From positions 62,001-126,000 of the forward strand of contig DATIYM010000020.1 of NCBI GenBank assembly GCA_035517615.1: DNA of 64,000 bases, read 5' to 3'. Under the pieces are notes generated by a model, which was not told the DNA's origin, did no database searches, and saw nothing but the letters and a program-made list of their open reading frames with translations. Positions 1-8,889 of the stretch are shown here, piece by piece. Made by a program: the position numbers and the translations under genes. The stretch's first letter is position 1, and every line of letters starts with the position of its first letter. This stretch comes from AG25 sp035517615 (GTDB lineage Bacteria > Gemmatimonadota > Gemmatimonadetes > Gemmatimonadales > GWC2-71-9).

Positions 1-1440
1 CGCTGTCGCTTATGGATTCGGCACGCGAGCGGGCTCGAGTACACGCCGATCAGTGCGCCGGGGGACGAGCTCCATCCTCCCGGATACGGCGCTCACGCCC
101 CATCGGCGGCTCCCCCGATCGCGGAATGGATCGACGAGGGACCGCGGGTGGACAAGGCTCGGTCCGGATTGCTGCTCCTCAGGCTGCCGCTCATTCACGA
201 GGGAGAGGCGCTGGGGCTGCTCGAAGCGCTGATACCCGACGGACGTACGCAACACATGGCGCACGACGTACTCGTCGTCGTCGCGCACATGCTCGCGCCG
301 TTGATTGCGGCGACCGAGCTGTCGCAGGACCTCGCGTCCGAGGTGGCCCTGCGTGCGCGCGAGGTCGAAACGCAGCGCGGGTTCGCTGCGCAGATCGTCG
401 ACTCGCTTCCCGTCGGCCTTTACGTGATCGACCGCGACTACCGGATCCGGGCCTGGAACCGGAAGCGGGAGACCGGGACGCAGGGTGTCTCACGCGAAGA
501 GGCCGTGGGGCGTGAGATCTTCGAGGTGCTCGACCGCCAACCGCGCGAGCTGCTGCAACGGGAATTCGACCGGGTGTTCGAGACGGGCGAGATGCAGCAG
601 ATGGAAATGGACTCGCGAGCGAGCGGAGACATGCGCTATTACCGCATCACGAAGATCCCGATGCGGCAGGACGAAGGGGACATCACCCATGTGATCACGA
701 TCGGCGAAGACGTCACGGAGTGGCGCGCCGCCCAGCTGCGGCTCGCCGAAACCGAGAAGCTCGCCGCGGTGGGCCAGCTTGCGGCGGGAGTGATGCACGA
801 AATCAACAACCCGCTCGCCACGATTCTCGCGTGCAGTGAGGCGCTGGGACTCAGAAACGAAGAGCTGGCGCCCGGCATCCGTCAGGCATTCGAGGAGTAC
901 CTGAAGATCATCGACACTGAGGTTCAGCGCTGCCGCCGCATCGTCGACGGACTGCTCGACTTCTCCCGGCCGAAGAGCGGAGAGAAACGCCCCGTCGATG
1001 TGAACGCGCTGGTCGAGCAGACGCTCTTCCTGCTGAAGCATCACGACCGCTTCAAGAAGCTACTCGTCACACGCGAGCTCTCCGCCGGCCTTCCCGAGCT
1101 GCGTGCGGACCCCGAACGGCTGGTCCAGTGCTTCATGGCGTTGATGCTCAACGCCATGGACGCGATGAATTCACGCGGCACGCTGACCGTGAAAAGCGGG
1201 CTCAATCCGGAGCGCGACGACGAGGTGTTGCTCGAGTTCATTGACACCGGTATGGGCATCAAACAGGATGATCTTCCCAAGATCTTCGAGCCCTTCTTCA
1301 CGACCAAGGCGCCGGGCCGGGGCACCGGACTCGGGCTGTCGATCGTCTATGGGATCATCGCCGAGCATCGCGGCCGGATCGAAGTCGAGTCGCAGGTGGG
1401 CATCGGCTCGAATTTCAAGGTCTATCTCCTGATCGGATGA
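1..1440 (+). CDS. Sensor histidine kinase (GAF-PAS-HisKA-HATPase), 5' end cut off by the window
   Basis: The reading frame is open from base 1 without a stop, so the gene starts before the window; a GTG at 148 is only an internal candidate. The visible protein begins with a GAF-like stretch, then a coiled segment, a PAS domain (from about codon 130), a dimerisation/phosphoacceptor domain with the H-box MHEINNPLAT (His at codon 266), and a C-terminal ATPase domain with N-box NAMDAMN and G-boxes DTGMGI and GRGTGLGLS. No membrane segment is visible, so it is probably a soluble or peripherally attached kinase. Its stop overlaps the start of the response regulator at 1437 (ATGA), which makes the two a likely cognate pair. 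The stimulus cannot be told from the sequence. Confidence 0.9.
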   Translation, partial: RCRLWIRHASGLEYTPISAPGDELHPPGYGAHAPSAAPPIAEWIDEGPRVDKARSGLLLLRLPLIHEGEALGLLEALIPDGRTQHMAHDVLVVVAHMLAPLIAATELSQDLASEVALRAREVETQRGFAAQIVDSLPVGLYVIDRDYRIRAWNRKRETGTQGVSREEAVGREIFEVLDRQPRELLQREFDRVFETGEMQQMEMDSRASGDMRYYRITKIPMRQDEGDITHVITIGEDVTEWRAAQLRLAETEKLAAVGQLAAGVMHEINNPLATILACSEALGLRNEELAPGIRQAFEEYLKIIDTEVQRCRRIVDGLLDFSRPKSGEKRPVDVNALVEQTLFLLKHHDRFKKLLVTRELSAGLPELRADPERLVQCFMALMLNAMDAMNSRGTLTVKSGLNPERDDEVLLEFIDTGMGIKQDDLPKIFEPFFTTKAPGRGTGLGLSIVYGIIAEHRGRIEVESQVGIGSNFKVYLLIG

Positions 1441-2120
1441 AGATCCTGGTCGTCGAAGACGACTCTACCGTAGGGCAATACGTCTCGCGCGGATTACAGG
1501 AAGCAGGCCATCAGACGGACCTGGTGGCGGACGGAGCGGCGGGGCTGCATGCCGCGACCACCGGGGCCTACGATCTCGTCGTGCTGGACCTGCGGTTGCC
1601 CGTTCTGACGGGAGTCGAAGCGCTGCGCGCGCTCCGAGAGCAGGGGAACAGCGTCCCCGTGCTCGTGCTGACGGCGCAGGACACCGTCGAGTTCAAGGTG
1701 CAGGCGCTGCGCCTCGGCGCGGATGACTACGTCACCAAACCGTTCTCGCTCGACGAGCTGCTGGCGCGCGTCGAAGCGCTGGGGCGCCGGCCCAAGGCTC
1801 TCACCGCCCCCGTGCTGCGCGTGGCCGACCTCACGGTCGATACGGGGAGCCGCGAAGTGCGCCGCGCCGGCAAGCCGATCGAGTTGACTCCCAAAGAATA
1901 CGCGGTGCTCGAATACCTCATCCGCCATCAGGGGCGCGTGATGTCGCGGACACTGATCACCGAGTACGCGTGGAACTATCATTTCGATCCCGGCACAAAC
2001 ATCGTTGATGTCGTGATCAATCGCCTGCGCAAGAAGATCGATTCCGGCCGGGAGCCGAAGCTCGTGCATACGGTTCGTGGTGTCGGGTACATGGTCAAAG
2101 GGGAAGGGGCACCGCGGTGA
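1437..2120 (+). CDS. OmpR/PhoB-family response regulator
   Basis: This 227-residue two-domain regulator has an N-terminal receiver domain with acidic pocket EDD (residues 7-9), phosphoacceptor Asp51 in VVLDLRLP and the conserved Lys in VTKPF. The C-terminal winged-helix DNA-binding domain (about 130-225) contains LTPKEYAVLEYL and the usual RLRKKID recognition region and VRGVGYM end. It overlaps the kinases on both sides by four bases (ATGA upstream, GTGA downstream) and so sits between two sensor kinases. Either could phosphorylate it. The downstream kinase at 2117 is the classical membrane partner for this family. Confidence 0.95.
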   Translation: MKILVVEDDSTVGQYVSRGLQEAGHQTDLVADGAAGLHAATTGAYDLVVLDLRLPVLTGVEALRALREQGNSVPVLVLTAQDTVEFKVQALRLGADDYVTKPFSLDELLARVEALGRRPKALTAPVLRVADLTVDTGSREVRRAGKPIELTPKEYAVLEYLIRHQGRVMSRTLITEYAWNYHFDPGTNIVDVVINRLRKKIDSGREPKLVHTVRGVGYMVKGEGAPR

Positions 2121-3553
2121 GAACGATCCGCGGTCGGGTGACGGCCTTGTATTCGATCGCGCTGACGATGACGCTCGCCGCGTTCGCCGTGGTCCTTTAT
2201 ATCAGCGGACGGCGATCCTCTTACGGGGAGCTCGATGAACGCATCCGCTCCGAGGCCGAGCTCGGCGCCGGGATCCTGGCCGAAAGCTACCGGGCGCGCG
2301 GCCCGCTGGTGCGCATGGACGCGACCCGGCGTCCCGTGCTGATCCCCGATGTCGCGGCGCTGCTCGAGGTGGTCCCCGACTACCTCATCGTCACCGCGTC
2401 GGACGGCAGCCTGTTGTACGCTTCCGCCGATGCGCGCGCGCTCACGTTTCAGGAAGTTGATAAGCTGCGGGGCCTCGTGACGACATCGCTCGGCCGCGCC
2501 GGGCCGGACGCCGTGCGGTTCGGACCCGAAGGGCCGACCTTGCATTATGTCGTGCGCCGGGTGCCTGAGCTTGGCGCTCCGAACGGCGCGATCTTCGCCG
2601 CCGCGGACATCCGAGCCGCGGAGCTCGAGCCACGTCAACTGCTGTCGCGATTCGCGATCATCCTGCCGATCGGGCTGCTGCTCGGCATCCTGATCGGCTT
2701 CTGGATCGCACACAGCGCCCTCGCGCCCATCGACCAGATCATCACCGAGGTTCGGGAAATCACGGACGGGCGGAGTCTGCATCGGCGTCTGGTCGAGCCC
2801 ATGGTGAATGACGAGCTGGGGCGGCTCGCGAACACACTCAACGAGATGATGGCGCGACTCGAGCGGAGCTTCACGGCGTTGCGCCGCTTCACGGCGGATG
2901 CGAGCCACGAGCTCAAGACCCCGCTGACCGTGCTGCGGGCGGGAGTCGAGCGCGCGATGACGACGCCGAGCCTGCCGCAGGACACGCTCGCGTTGCTCGA
3001 AGAGACCCTGCAGGAGATCAAGCGGATGTCGGAGCTGGTCGATGCGCTGCTGACATTGGCTCGCGTTGACGAGGGCCGCGCCCCCCTGTACCGCGAGCCG
3101 GCGGATCTCCGTGCAATCGTGCTCGAGTCCCGCGAAACGGGTGAGCTCTTGGCCGAGCAGGCGGGCGTGCACATCGATTTCGGCACTCCGGAAAACCCGG
3201 TGGTGATCCCCGTCGATGCGGAGCGCATTCGGGAGCTAATCCTCAATCTTCTGACCAACGCGGTGAAATACACGCCGGCCGGAGGGCAGGTCTCGCTCGA
3301 GCTGGGCCGATCCAACGGACATGTCCGGCTGACCGTGCGGGACACGGGGATCGGCATCGCCCCCGGCGACCTGCCGCATGTGTTCGACCGCTTCTGGCGC
3401 GCGGATGCAGCGCGGACGCGCACCGGAGGGCGCGCCGGGGCGGGGCTCGGCCTCGCCATTTCCCGCTGGATCGTCGAAGCGCACGGCGGCAACATCGAAG
3501 TGACGAGCCGCCCGGGCCGCGGAACTACCGTGACAGTGACACTCCCGGGCTAG
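2117..3553 (+). CDS. Membrane sensor histidine kinase with HAMP domain
   Basis: A 478-residue kinase starting at GTG, overlapping the regulator stop (GTGA). An N-terminal membrane helix (about 10-30) and a second one around residues 175-200 (LPIGLLLGILIGFWIA) enclose a periplasmic sensor region. A HAMP linker follows, then HisKA with H-box ASHELKTPLT (His264), and an HATPase domain with NLLTNAVKYT, DTGIGI and GAGLGLAIS. This is the standard architecture of OmpR-partner kinases such as heavy-metal or envelope sensors. The periplasmic part has no recognisable ligand domain, so the signal is unknown. Confidence 0.93.
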   Translation: MRTIRGRVTALYSIALTMTLAAFAVVLYISGRRSSYGELDERIRSEAELGAGILAESYRARGPLVRMDATRRPVLIPDVAALLEVVPDYLIVTASDGSLLYASADARALTFQEVDKLRGLVTTSLGRAGPDAVRFGPEGPTLHYVVRRVPELGAPNGAIFAAADIRAAELEPRQLLSRFAIILPIGLLLGILIGFWIAHSALAPIDQIITEVREITDGRSLHRRLVEPMVNDELGRLANTLNEMMARLERSFTALRRFTADASHELKTPLTVLRAGVERAMTTPSLPQDTLALLEETLQEIKRMSELVDALLTLARVDEGRAPLYREPADLRAIVLESRETGELLAEQAGVHIDFGTPENPVVIPVDAERIRELILNLLTNAVKYTPAGGQVSLELGRSNGHVRLTVRDTGIGIAPGDLPHVFDRFWRADAARTRTGGRAGAGLGLAISRWIVEAHGGNIEVTSRPGRGTTVTVTLPG

Positions 3554-3622
3554 GGAGGATTGTCATCGGATTGTAATCTGGTGGTACTGGCGCCTTCCGC
3601 CGGAATCAGGGTACTTGAAAGT

Positions 3623-4309
3623 GTGTTCGAGAACCTGATCGAATCCAGAGGGAAAAAACAGAGGAAGAAATTCCTCGGCGTGGGCTTCATTTCTCTCGTG
3701 GTACATACGGCCGTCATCGTGGGCGCCGTGTTCGCGACGCTGCACGCGGGGCAGGGCGACACGAAGGTCAAGACCGATACCACGATGGTGTATCTGGAGC
3801 AGCAGCAGCAACAGCAGAAGCCGCCGGAGCCGCAGCCGGTGCAGCTCGATGTGCCGCTCAAGGGGTTTCAGACGATCATCGCCCCCACCGAAATTCCCAC
3901 CAACATTCCGCCCGTGAATCTTGCGGAAAAGTTCGATCCCAAGGACTACTCGGGCACGGGCGTGGAAGGTGGAACGGCGAACGGCGTCGTGCCGACGGGG
4001 AATGAAGTGTTCATGGAAGCGATCGTCGAAGAGAAGCCGGAGCGGCTCGCCGGCCCGCCGCTCGTCTATCCGGAGCTGCTGAAGCAGGCGGGCGTGCAGG
4101 GCGAGGTGGTGGTGCAGGCCGTGATCGATACGCTCGGCCGCGTCGAGCCCAGCTCGGTGCGCATCATGTCCAGCTCCAATCCTGGTTTCAACGAACCGGC
4201 CCGCAACGTCGTACTCAAGTCGCTGTTCCGTCCCGCGCGCGTCCATGGTCGTGCGGTGCGGGTGCTCATTTCCCTGCCAGTCCAGTTTCGCCTAACCCAA
4301 GGTCGCTGA
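3623..4309 (+). CDS. Energy transducer TonB-like protein
   Basis: The protein has a basic N-terminus (ESRGKKQRKKF), one membrane helix (VGFISLVVHTAVIVGAVFA), a periplasmic linker with a Gln run and Pro-rich stretch (QQQQQQKPPEPQPV), and a C-terminal TonB-type domain with the family pattern YPELLKQAGVQGEVVVQ and final VLISLPVQF. It should carry proton-motive energy to outer-membrane transporters. I place the start at GTG 3623 (MFENLIES), the usual form in this family. A TTG at 3560 also keeps the frame open but lies only one base after its purine-rich stretch. It heads a cluster with ExbB, two ExbDs and a second TonB-like protein. Confidence 0.85.
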   Translation: MFENLIESRGKKQRKKFLGVGFISLVVHTAVIVGAVFATLHAGQGDTKVKTDTTMVYLEQQQQQQKPPEPQPVQLDVPLKGFQTIIAPTEIPTNIPPVNLAEKFDPKDYSGTGVEGGTANGVVPTGNEVFMEAIVEEKPERLAGPPLVYPELLKQAGVQGEVVVQAVIDTLGRVEPSSVRIMSSSNPGFNEPARNVVLKSLFRPARVHGRAVRVLISLPVQFRLTQGR

Positions 4310-4316
4310 GGACTCC

Positions 4317-5060
4317 ATGCCTTCGTTATACGATCTGTTCATCTCGATGGGCCCGTTCGCCAAGGGCGTTGTGCTGGTGCTGGCGATCATGTCGCTCATC
4401 TCCTGGACCAGCGCGTTCCAGAAGCTGTACCAGCTCTGGCAGTCGCAGAAGCAGACACGGACATTCGCGCCCGAATTCTCGCGCTATCTCAAGGAAGACC
4501 AGCTCGACGGGGCGATCACGCTCGCGGAAAAGCAGAAGCGCAGCCACGTGGCGCGCGTGCTGGGTGGCGCGCTCGCCGAGGTAAAGCCGCTGCTGCGTGA
4601 TCGGGCGACGATCACAGCGGCCGACATCAACTCAGTGGAACGGTCGGTCGAGCGCGAGATGCTGATCGAAGCCGCGGACCTGAAGCGCGGTCTGGGCATT
4701 CTCGCGACCACGGGCGCCACAGCGCCGTTCGTGGGACTGCTCGGAACGGTCATGGGTATCGTGAACGCGTTCACGGGCATGGCCGCCTCGGGCGGCGGCG
4801 GGTCGCTCGCCTCCGTGTCGGCGGGTATCGCGGAAGCGCTGATCACGACCGCGTTCGGCCTGCTCGTCGCGATTCCCGCGGTGTGGCTCTACAACTACTT
4901 CACGACCAAGATCGACTTTCTCTCGGTCGAGATGACGTACACGTCGAAGGAGCTGATCGATTACCTGATCAAGAGCGTCGGCTCCGAGTTCGGCCGGTCG
5001 ATCTTCACCAAGGAATTCCAGGCGCAGAAGCCGTCCTCCGGTGGCCCTGTCAGCCGCTAG
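4317..5060 (+). CDS. exbB: MotA/TolQ/ExbB proton channel protein
   Basis: At 247 residues this has the ExbB/TolQ layout: one membrane helix near the N-terminus (GVVLVLAIMSLISWTSAF), a cytoplasmic loop, and two closely spaced helices near residues 135-205 containing the conserved GLLGTVMGIVNAF and GIAEALITTAFGLLVAIPAVW. With ExbD it forms the inner-membrane proton channel that powers TonB. It lies seven bases after the TonB-like gene and its 3' end overlaps the first ExbD gene by 20 bases, so the genes are surely co-expressed. Confidence 0.93.
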   Translation: MPSLYDLFISMGPFAKGVVLVLAIMSLISWTSAFQKLYQLWQSQKQTRTFAPEFSRYLKEDQLDGAITLAEKQKRSHVARVLGGALAEVKPLLRDRATITAADINSVERSVEREMLIEAADLKRGLGILATTGATAPFVGLLGTVMGIVNAFTGMAASGGGGSLASVSAGIAEALITTAFGLLVAIPAVWLYNYFTTKIDFLSVEMTYTSKELIDYLIKSVGSEFGRSIFTKEFQAQKPSSGGPVSR

Positions 5061-5502
5061 CGCCCGCGCGGCCGTCAAGGCCGACATCAACGTCACGCCG
5101 CTGATCGACGTGATGCTCGTGCTGCTCATCATTTTCATGATCGTCACCCCGATCATCACGGCGGGATTCCAAGCTACGATTCCCCGGGCGGAGAACCCGG
5201 AAAACCGTCCGGAGCAGGCCGACGAGATCAGGCTCGGGATCGATCGCGAAGGCAAGTTTTATCTGGACGTCGGCTCCGGGCCGCGGGCAGTGAGCGATGC
5301 GGACCTGCCCGGCCGGCTGGTCTCGCTGTACGAGAGCCGCACCAAGGACAAGATTCTGTTCCTCAAGGCCGACCAGAACATCGACTTCGGACGGGTTCAG
5401 CAGGCGCTCGAGATCGCGCGCAAGGCCGGCGTGCGCGTCGTCGGAGCGATCAGCGAGCAGAAACAGTCGCTCATCGCGAAGAAGAAGAAGAAGGAGAACT
5501 GA
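5041..5502 (+). CDS. exbD: ExbD/TolR biopolymer transport protein (first copy)
   Basis: A 153-residue single-pass protein. The N-terminal motif ADINVTPLIDVMLVLLIIFM holds the conserved proton-conducting Asp at the mouth of the helix, followed by a small periplasmic domain and a Lys-rich tail (KKKKKEN). The GTG start at 5041 lies inside the end of exbB (20-base overlap). It is followed two bases later by a second ExbD gene with nearly the same N-terminal motif. Paired non-identical ExbDs next to one ExbB are common and may form mixed channels. Confidence 0.92.
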   Translation: MALSAASARAAVKADINVTPLIDVMLVLLIIFMIVTPIITAGFQATIPRAENPENRPEQADEIRLGIDREGKFYLDVGSGPRAVSDADLPGRLVSLYESRTKDKILFLKADQNIDFGRVQQALEIARKAGVRVVGAISEQKQSLIAKKKKKEN

Positions 5503-5504
5503 GC

Positions 5505-5933
5505 ATGGCCATGGGATCGACGGGCGGGGGCGAGGGCCTCTCGGCCGACATCAACGTCACGCCGCTGATCGACGTGCTGCTCGTGCTGCTCATCATCTTC
5601 ATGATCACCCAGCCGCTGTCGCGCAAGGCGTTCGACGTCCAGGTTCCACCCGAGCAGCAGGCGAAGTCGAAGCAGCAGCCATCGGCGCAAATCGTGCTCG
5701 AGCTCACGGCCGACGGCGGCTACACGATCAACAAGCAAGTCTATTCCGAGGGCCAGCTCGACCAGGCGTTCCATCAGATCTACGACACGCGACCCGCCAA
5801 ATTGCTGTTCATCAAGGCGGCACCGAGTCGGAAATACCTGGATGTCATGCACGCGATGGATATCGCCCACGGCGCCGGGGTGCAGGTCATCGGGTTTACG
5901 CCGGCGGACCAGGGCCAGGCCCAGGCGCACTAG
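5505..5933 (+). CDS. exbD: ExbD/TolR biopolymer transport protein (second copy)
   Basis: This 142-residue paralogue of the preceding gene shares SADINVTPLIDVLLVLLIIFM but has a different periplasmic domain (FDVQVPPEQQAKSKQQ and on). The two proteins are clearly diverged, so they are not a recent duplication. The ATG start has a good ribosome-binding site (AAGGAGAA) formed by the end of the upstream ExbD. It probably works in the same proton channel; which TonB each ExbD serves is not evident. Confidence 0.92.
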   Translation: MAMGSTGGGEGLSADINVTPLIDVLLVLLIIFMITQPLSRKAFDVQVPPEQQAKSKQQPSAQIVLELTADGGYTINKQVYSEGQLDQAFHQIYDTRPAKLLFIKAAPSRKYLDVMHAMDIAHGAGVQVIGFTPADQGQAQAH

Positions 5934-6023
5934 CGCACGTCGCTTCCTCGTCCTCCCTCCCTCCACGCTTCGCTCCCGCGCCGGCCGGCGCGTTCCGCGT
6001 CCCGGGCGGGCATTGCTGTTTCA

Positions 6024-6662
6024 GTGGCGTTGCATGCCGCCTTGCTCATCGCGGTTTTCCACCTGCATGACCGCCTGACCCAGCGCGGGTCGGGAATCGG
6101 GAATTCCGAAGGCCGGCCGAGCGACGGTCGGCGCGTGAATTTCTTCGCGCTCCCCGCCGCGCCGGCTCCCGCCCCGGTCTCGCTTCCCGAGGCGCCGCAC
6201 ATCGCGCTCACAACCATTCCGACACTCTCAACCGTGGAGATCGACGTGCCGTCGATCGCGCCGCGCCTCTCCCCGGTTCTCCCTGAAGTCGGAATGATGG
6301 GGGCCACGGGGGCGGGAGCTGCCGGCGGCAATGGGGCTGGTCCCCCAGGCGCTGGCGTCGGAGCAGGGTCTGGCACGGGAGGCGCGGGCGACTACATTTC
6401 CCCCGCCTCGCCGCGTACTACGTATGTGCCACCGCTGGCGAAGGTCCCCGGCAGCCTCGCCGGCCGCACCTATCGCGTCAAGTTCTGGGTGGCGGCCGAT
6501 GGAAACGTCACGCGGGTCGAGGTCGACCCGCCGATGCACGACGAGCCGTACCGCCGGGAGTTCCTGGAGCGCATGAAGGCGTTTCGCTTCTATCCCGCGC
6601 ACACGCGCGATGGGACGAACGTCGCGAGCGTCTTCACGGTCGCCATCACACTCGGAAACTAG
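6024..6662 (+). CDS. TonB C-terminal domain protein
   Basis: A short N-terminal hydrophobic helix (VALHAALLIAVFHL) is followed by a Pro/Ala- and Gly-rich linker and a TonB-like C-terminal domain (GRTYRVKFWVAADGNVTRVEV ... FLERMKAFRFYPA). The frame upstream of GTG 6024 is open back to the exbD stop and encodes a basic stretch but contains no ATG, GTG or TTG. GTG 6024 is therefore the only ordinary start, even though it leaves the helix right at the N-terminus. It closes the ExbB/ExbD cluster and is the second TonB-type protein there. Confidence 0.75.
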   Translation: MALHAALLIAVFHLHDRLTQRGSGIGNSEGRPSDGRRVNFFALPAAPAPAPVSLPEAPHIALTTIPTLSTVEIDVPSIAPRLSPVLPEVGMMGATGAGAAGGNGAGPPGAGVGAGSGTGGAGDYISPASPRTTYVPPLAKVPGSLAGRTYRVKFWVAADGNVTRVEVDPPMHDEPYRREFLERMKAFRFYPAHTRDGTNVASVFTVAITLGN

Positions 6663-6677
6663 GAGCCATCATCTTCT

Positions 6678-8810
6678 ATGCTGATCGTCCTCGTCCTGGC
6701 GATCTCGATCTTCGCCCTGGCCGTTGCCTGGGGTCTGCGCGGCTACGTTCTCCGGCAAGACAACGGCACCCCCGAAATGCGGCGCATTTCCGACGCGATT
6801 CAGGAGGGCGCGGAAGCGTTCCTACGTCGCCAGTACCGGACCATCGCGACGCTCTCCATCGCGCTGGGCGCGGTCATTTACGTCCTGTACGCGTTCATCC
6901 GGAAGCCCCATGGGGACGAGCCCAGCGCCTCCGCCCTCGCGCTGACCACGACGATCTCGTTCCTGTTCGGCGCGACGTGTTCGGGGGTCGCCGGGCTCGT
7001 GGGGATGTACGTCGCCGTGCGGTCCAACATCCGGAGCGCTAGTGCGGCGCGGAACAGTCTGAATAAGGCGATGCAGGTCGCCTTGCGCGGCGGCGCGGTC
7101 AGCGGACTCTTCGTCGTGGCGATGAGCCTCTTCGGCGTCGGCATCCTCTACTACATCCTGAACACCATCGGCTTCGCCCCCACCAAGATCCCGCTCATGA
7201 TCGTCGGCTACGGCTTCGGCGCGTCGTTCGTCGCGCTGTTCGCGCAGCTGGGCGGCGGAATCTATACCAAGGCCGCGGATGTCGGCGCGGACCTGGTGGG
7301 CAAGGTCGAAGCCGGGATCCCCGAAGATGACCCACGCAATCCCGCCGTCATCGCGGACCTGGTGGGCGACAACGTCGGCGATTGTGCGGGCCGCGGCGCC
7401 GACCTGTTCGAGTCGACAGCGGCCGAAAACATCGGCGCCATGATTTTGGGCTCGGGCCTGGCGCTCGCCAACCCGGGTGCCTTCCGCCCCGATCAGATCG
7501 TGGGCGTGATGCTCTTCCCGCTGGTCGCCCGGGCGTTCGGGCTGATCGCGTCGATCATCGGCGTGCTGATCGTCAAGGCACGCGAAGACGAAGATCCGAT
7601 GCAGGCGTTGAATCGCGGCTACATGATCACCGCGGTGCTCGCCGCGATCGGCTTCGTCGGTGGCACGTACTGGCTGCTCAATCCTCCCGGACAGCCCGAC
7701 GCATGGTGGCATTTCGCCCTGTGCGGCATCATCGGCATCGCCATGTCGATCGCGTTCGTCTACATCACGCAGTACTACACGGAATACCGCTACCGTCCCG
7801 TCAAATCGATTGCCGCCGCGTCGGTCACGGGACCCGCGACCAACATCATCGCGGGATTCGCGGTCGGCCTCGAGTGCACCGCACTGCCGGTGTTCACGAT
7901 CTCGATCGCGATCATCGCGTCCTACCACCTCGGAGCGTCGAGCGGCCTCCAGCATTCCGGGCTGTTCGGCACCGCGGTCGCCACCATGGGGATGCTCGGC
8001 ACGGCCGCGTACATCCTCGCGATGGACACGTTCGGCCCGATCACGGACAACGCGGGCGGCATCATCGAAATGTCTCACCAGCCCGAAGAGATCCGGCGCC
8101 GTACCGATCGGCTCGATGCGGTCGGGAACACCACCAAGGCGCTGACCAAAGGGTACGCGATCGGCTCTGCCGCCCTCGCGGCCTTCCTGCTCTTCTCCGC
8201 GTACCTCGACGAAGTCGCCGCGCTCGGCTCGCCGCTCGCCGCGGTCGACATCTCGAAGCCCGAGGTGTTCGTGGGCGGGCTGCTGGGCGCGATGCTCGTG
8301 TTCTGGTTCTCGGCGCTCGCGATCGGCGCGGTGACCAAGGCAGCGGTGGACGTCATCAAGGAAGTGCGCCGTCAGTTCAAGGCCGATCCCGGAATTCTCC
8401 AGGGCACGTCGCGGCCGGACTACGGCACCGCGGTCGATATCGTGACCGTCGGCGCGTTGAAGGCCATGGTGGCGCCCGGGCTGCTCGCGGTCGGTATGCC
8501 GATCGCCGTCGGACTGTTTTTCAAAATCTTCCATCTCGGCGCCGAGACCGTGGCGGCATTCCTGATGGTGGGGACGATCGCCGGCATTCTCATGGCTACG
8601 CTGCTGAACAATGGCGGTGGCGCCTGGGATAACGCCAAGAAGTTCATCGAGATGGGCGAGTACGGCGGCAAGGGAAGCGACGCCCACAAAGCCGGCGTGG
8701 TCGGCGATACGGTGGGCGATCCGTTCAAGGACACCGCCGGGCCGTCGCTGCACGTGTTGATCAAGCTGCTCAGTACCGTGACGCTGGTGTTGGCTCCACT
8801 GTTCGTATGA
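6678..8810 (+). CDS. hppA: Membrane proton-translocating pyrophosphatase, K+-independent type
   Basis: At 710 residues with about 16 membrane helices, this is a full-length H+-PPase that couples pyrophosphate hydrolysis to ion pumping. The substrate-binding signature is present as DVGADLVGKVE followed by DNVGDCAGRGADLFES, and the second acidic cluster as GDTVGDPFKDTAGPSLH near the C-terminus. In this family an Ala in GNTTA marks K+-dependent enzymes and Lys marks K+-independent proton pumps. Here the motif is GNTTK (Lys487), which predicts the K+-independent class. A ribosome-binding site (AGGAG) precedes ATG 6678. The gene is followed by a long inverted repeat. Confidence 0.96.
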   Translation: MLIVLVLAISIFALAVAWGLRGYVLRQDNGTPEMRRISDAIQEGAEAFLRRQYRTIATLSIALGAVIYVLYAFIRKPHGDEPSASALALTTTISFLFGATCSGVAGLVGMYVAVRSNIRSASAARNSLNKAMQVALRGGAVSGLFVVAMSLFGVGILYYILNTIGFAPTKIPLMIVGYGFGASFVALFAQLGGGIYTKAADVGADLVGKVEAGIPEDDPRNPAVIADLVGDNVGDCAGRGADLFESTAAENIGAMILGSGLALANPGAFRPDQIVGVMLFPLVARAFGLIASIIGVLIVKAREDEDPMQALNRGYMITAVLAAIGFVGGTYWLLNPPGQPDAWWHFALCGIIGIAMSIAFVYITQYYTEYRYRPVKSIAAASVTGPATNIIAGFAVGLECTALPVFTISIAIIASYHLGASSGLQHSGLFGTAVATMGMLGTAAYILAMDTFGPITDNAGGIIEMSHQPEEIRRRTDRLDAVGNTTKALTKGYAIGSAALAAFLLFSAYLDEVAALGSPLAAVDISKPEVFVGGLLGAMLVFWFSALAIGAVTKAAVDVIKEVRRQFKADPGILQGTSRPDYGTAVDIVTVGALKAMVAPGLLAVGMPIAVGLFFKIFHLGAETVAAFLMVGTIAGILMATLLNNGGGAWDNAKKFIEMGEYGGKGSDAHKAGVVGDTVGDPFKDTAGPSLHVLIKLLSTVTLVLAPLFV

Positions 8811-8818
8811 CCGGACAG

Positions 8819-8867
8819 CGGGAAGCGAGAAGCGGGAAGCGTAACCGCATCCGCTTCTCGCTTCCCG
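8819..8867. repeat. Long inverted repeat after hppA, possible terminator
   Basis: The arms 8819-8835 and 8851-8867 are a perfect 17-bp inverted repeat with a 15-base loop. The unit GGGAAGCG occurs twice in the left part and its complement recurs on the right. It occupies most of the 79-base gap between hppA and the permease. No T-run follows the stem, so it may be a Rho-independent-like stop, an mRNA 3'-stability hairpin or an interspersed palindromic repeat. Confidence 0.6.
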
Positions 8868-8889
8868 TTTCTCGGTTCCCGCGTTTCAC

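Noticed and set aside
1979..3172. Long minus-strand open frame opposite the second sensor kinase
   Set aside because: Shadow of the kinase; no start signal or domain.
6822..8753. Long open frame on the minus strand opposite hppA
   Set aside because: High-GC antisense shadow, rich in Arg/His/Asp, without any domain motif; hppA is unmistakable on the plus strand.
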